Below, piece after piece: positions 14,131 to 14,609 of a stretch of 14,609 nt of DNA. Where the stretch lies: the NCBI GenBank assembly GCA_026193675.1, contig JAPHSO010000078.1, positions 1-14,609 on the forward strand. Direction: 5' to 3'. Source of the stretch: Gammaproteobacteria bacterium (GTDB lineage: Bacteria; Pseudomonadota; Gammaproteobacteria; Thiohalomonadales; Thiohalomonadaceae). Positions within the stretch are counted from its first letter, which is position 1. Every line of letters starts with the position of its first letter. Both the position numbers and the translations under genes were made by a program. A model generated the notes under the pieces. It had not been told where the DNA came from and did no database searches. It saw only the letters and a program-made list of their open reading frames with translations.

Positions 14131-14609
14131 GAGTACTGGTTGTCGATGATGAACCTCTGGCACGGGAGCGACTGCAGCGACTCCTCTCCGATATCAAGGG
14201 TATCGACTCAATCAGTGAGGCCGATAGCGGAAACAGCGCTTTCGCAGCAATCAAGGCCGACTCACCCGATCTCATTCTGCTCGATATCCGAATGCCCGGT
14301 CTTGATGGCATGGGACTCGCGCACAAAATTCGAACCCTGAAAACGCGACCGCTAATTATCTTCACCACCGCTTATAGCGAGCATGCCCTGGAGGCGTTCG
14401 ATGTGGAGGCGGTCGATTATCTGCTCAAGCCGATTCGGAAAGAGAAGTTGGCCGATGCGATTCGCAAAGTGGCTGAGCGGATAGATCAGTCGCCACCTGA
14501 AACGCCTATGCTACGTGCAACGGAGCGGGGCAAAGTGACGCTTATCCCGCTCAGTGACATCCTCTACTTTCAGGCAGAGAGTAAATATGTGACCGCCTGC
14601 CTTATGGAG
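14127..14609 (+). CDS. algR: AlgR/LytR-type response regulator, N-terminal 161 codons (runs off the window)
   Basis: The cognate regulator of the kinase before it, cut by the window end. A complete receiver domain (1-115) shows the acidic pair D7/D8, phospho-acceptor D53 in LLDIRMPGLDG, T80 and K101 in the LLKPIRK segment. After a short linker, residues from about 127 (MLRATERGKVTLIPLSDILYFQAESKYV) are the start of a LytTR DNA-binding domain, whose recognition strands lie outside the window. The ATG at 14127 overlaps the kinase stop codon in an ATGA arrangement, indicating translational coupling. In Pseudomonas the homologous pair is followed by hemC; that cannot be seen here. Confidence 0.93.
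   Translation, partial: MRVLVVDDEPLARERLQRLLSDIKGIDSISEADSGNSAFAAIKADSPDLILLDIRMPGLDGMGLAHKIRTLKTRPLIIFTTAYSEHALEAFDVEAVDYLLKPIRKEKLADAIRKVAERIDQSPPETPMLRATERGKVTLIPLSDILYFQAESKYVTACLME

Overview
The window looks like ordinary chromosome from a sulfur-oxidising gammaproteobacterium. Three things point there: a chromosomal mnmG-rsmG-parA-parB cluster, argH divergent from an AlgZ/AlgR-type two-component pair (the gene order known from Pseudomonas), and a short secreted Gly/Tyr/Trp-rich protein of the sulfur globule protein type found in purple sulfur bacteria and sulfur-oxidising symbionts. The taxonomic statement is inference; no rRNA or tRNA gene is present.

Layout. Positions 1-3859 (minus strand) hold mnmG, rsmG, parA and the first 168 codons of parB, closely spaced and probably one operon, with a good sigma70-type promoter upstream of mnmG. 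Divergent from it is a secreted DUF4197 protein (4065-4817, plus), which converges on a PAS-GGDEF-EAL cyclic-di-GMP protein (4831-6492, minus) whose GGDEF site is degenerate and whose EAL site looks intact. Next come yaaA (6585-7349, plus) and gshA (7355-8947, minus), convergent with only 5 bases between them. Upstream of gshA on the same strand is an unnamed protein of 250 residues with a small conserved-looking N-terminal domain and a C-terminal tail of exact 25-residue repeats. It is divergent from the sulfur globule-like gene (9881-10192, plus), and the short region between them holds promoter-like elements and an 11-base-phased direct repeat.

Positions 10254-12957 (minus) are a likely operon of argH, a uracil-DNA-glycosylase-superfamily protein and a coiled-coil/one-TM protein of unknown function. 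From 13090 to the window end (plus) lie an AlgZ/LytS-type histidine kinase and the start of its AlgR/LytR-type response regulator, overlapping by four bases.

Most genes are housekeeping: chromosome segregation, tRNA and rRNA modification, glutathione and arginine synthesis, oxidative-stress iron control. The least explained parts are the 25-residue-repeat protein beside the sulfur globule gene, the membrane protein downstream of the glycosylase-like gene, and the divergent control regions. I see no CRISPR array, transposon, prophage, tRNA, rRNA or clear horizontally acquired island.
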